Origin: Mycolicibacterium chubuense NBB4
Lineage (GTDB): Bacteria > Actinomycetota > Actinomycetes > Mycobacteriales > Mycobacteriaceae
DNA: 64,000 nt
Reading direction: 5' to 3'
NCBI RefSeq assembly: GCF_000266905.1
Contig: NC_018027.1
Location: 4,650,001 to 4,714,000, forward strand
Every line of letters starts with the position of its first letter. Positions within the stretch are counted from its first letter, which is position 1. Positions 63,748 to 64,000 of this stretch are shown one piece after another. Both the position numbers and the translations under genes were made by a program. The notes beneath the pieces were generated by a model, which was given only the letters and a program-made list of their open reading frames with translations, made no database searches and was not told the DNA's origin.

Positions 63748-64000
63748 CCCGGCGCCGGCGCTGCACGGCCACCGCGGCGACGGCCCCGGCTTCGTTGACG
63801 GCCAGGTGCGCCAGCATCGCGGCGGCCAGGCTGCCCGACCTCCCCACCAGCCAGGCGAAGAGCCAGCCGGCCGCACCGGTGACCAGAACGGTGCCGAGCA
63901 GCGGCTCGCCGGTCGCGCGGGCATCGGGCACGTGCGACAGGCCGAACACCGCAGCCGTGAACAGCCGGCCGCCGGGCTCACCGAAAGCGCCCGCGGCAGC
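63737..64000 (-). CDS. CPBP-family intramembrane metalloprotease, C-terminal part (N-terminus beyond right edge)
   Basis: The minus frame is open from base 64000 to its stop at 63737. It shows two CPBP motifs: AAVFGLSHVPDARATG and AMLAHLAVNEAGAVAAV, each with a metal-binding His, in membrane helices. The N-terminal helices with the EExxxR motif must lie beyond the window. Rv0804-like by position near purF. The internal GTG at 63949 is not the true start. Confidence 0.85.
   Translation of the reverse strand, partial: AAAGAFGEPGGRLFTAAVFGLSHVPDARATGEPLLGTVLVTGAAGWLFAWLVGRSGSLAAAMLAHLAVNEAGAVAAVAVQRRRRVTD

Overview
The window is high-GC actinobacterial DNA, most likely from a rapidly growing Mycobacterium/Mycolicibacterium. 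The evidence is mycobacterial gene content (mycothiol synthase, LmeA, DesA1-type desaturase, a secreted chorismate mutase, an MCE protein, F420-type oxidoreductase) and gene orders that, from memory, match two M. tuberculosis blocks: Rv0857-Rv0860 (fadA-fadB-dapC and SRPBCC proteins) and Rv0807-Rv0824c (desA1 through purF). No database search was possible; locus names are recalled.

Layout. 1-12057 (minus): one uninterrupted reading frame of 4,019 codons that runs off the left edge. It encodes a giant exported repeat protein: an N-terminal export signal, a disordered Ser/Thr/Asp/Pro linker, and about 28 tandem domains of 126-128 residues in two sequence classes. 12058-16.2 kb: a non-coding stretch with a strong hairpin, then a GlxA-type regulator / acyl-CoA ligase / LLM oxidoreductase operon. 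16.5-20 kb: fadA-fadB beta-oxidation operon. 20-32.9 kb: Old Yellow Enzyme, DapC-like aminotransferase, two paralogous SRPBCC proteins flanking a large cyclase-ATPase, a LuxR-family ATPase and a ZnT9-like metal transporter, plus small zinc-finger and acidic proteins and a phytoene-desaturase-like enzyme. 32.9-39.6 kb: TetR/metallo-hydrolase pairs, secreted chorismate mutase, four tRNA genes (Phe, Asp, Glu on minus; Lys on plus), a sensor-less Ser/Thr kinase, an L,D-transpeptidase-like protein and an MpaB-type oxygenase with its divergent TetR regulator.

39.7-64 kb is the conserved core: desA1, dusB, an LCP cell-wall ligase, phoU facing pstSCAB across a shared terminator, glnR-mshD, lmeA-thiX, a sulfur operon (DUF4395 protein, rhodanese cysA2, sseC) preceded by a leaderless poly-cysteine attenuator peptide, nitrobindin, aminodeoxychorismate lyase, ygfZ, purM, purF, a sterol-carrier-like protein, an orphan MCE protein and a CPBP protease cut by the right edge.

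How it fits together. Regulation is the richest layer. PHO-box-like 11-bp-phased repeats precede phoU and pstS. Many genes start leaderless, 6-8 nt after a TANNNT box. The poly-Cys codons of the 29-residue leader can pair with sequence overlapping the ribosome-binding site of the first sulfur gene, which fits the cysteine-responsive attenuators described in mycobacteria. The least understood locus is the giant repeat protein, which conventional start-to-stop gene calling inside this window would miss.
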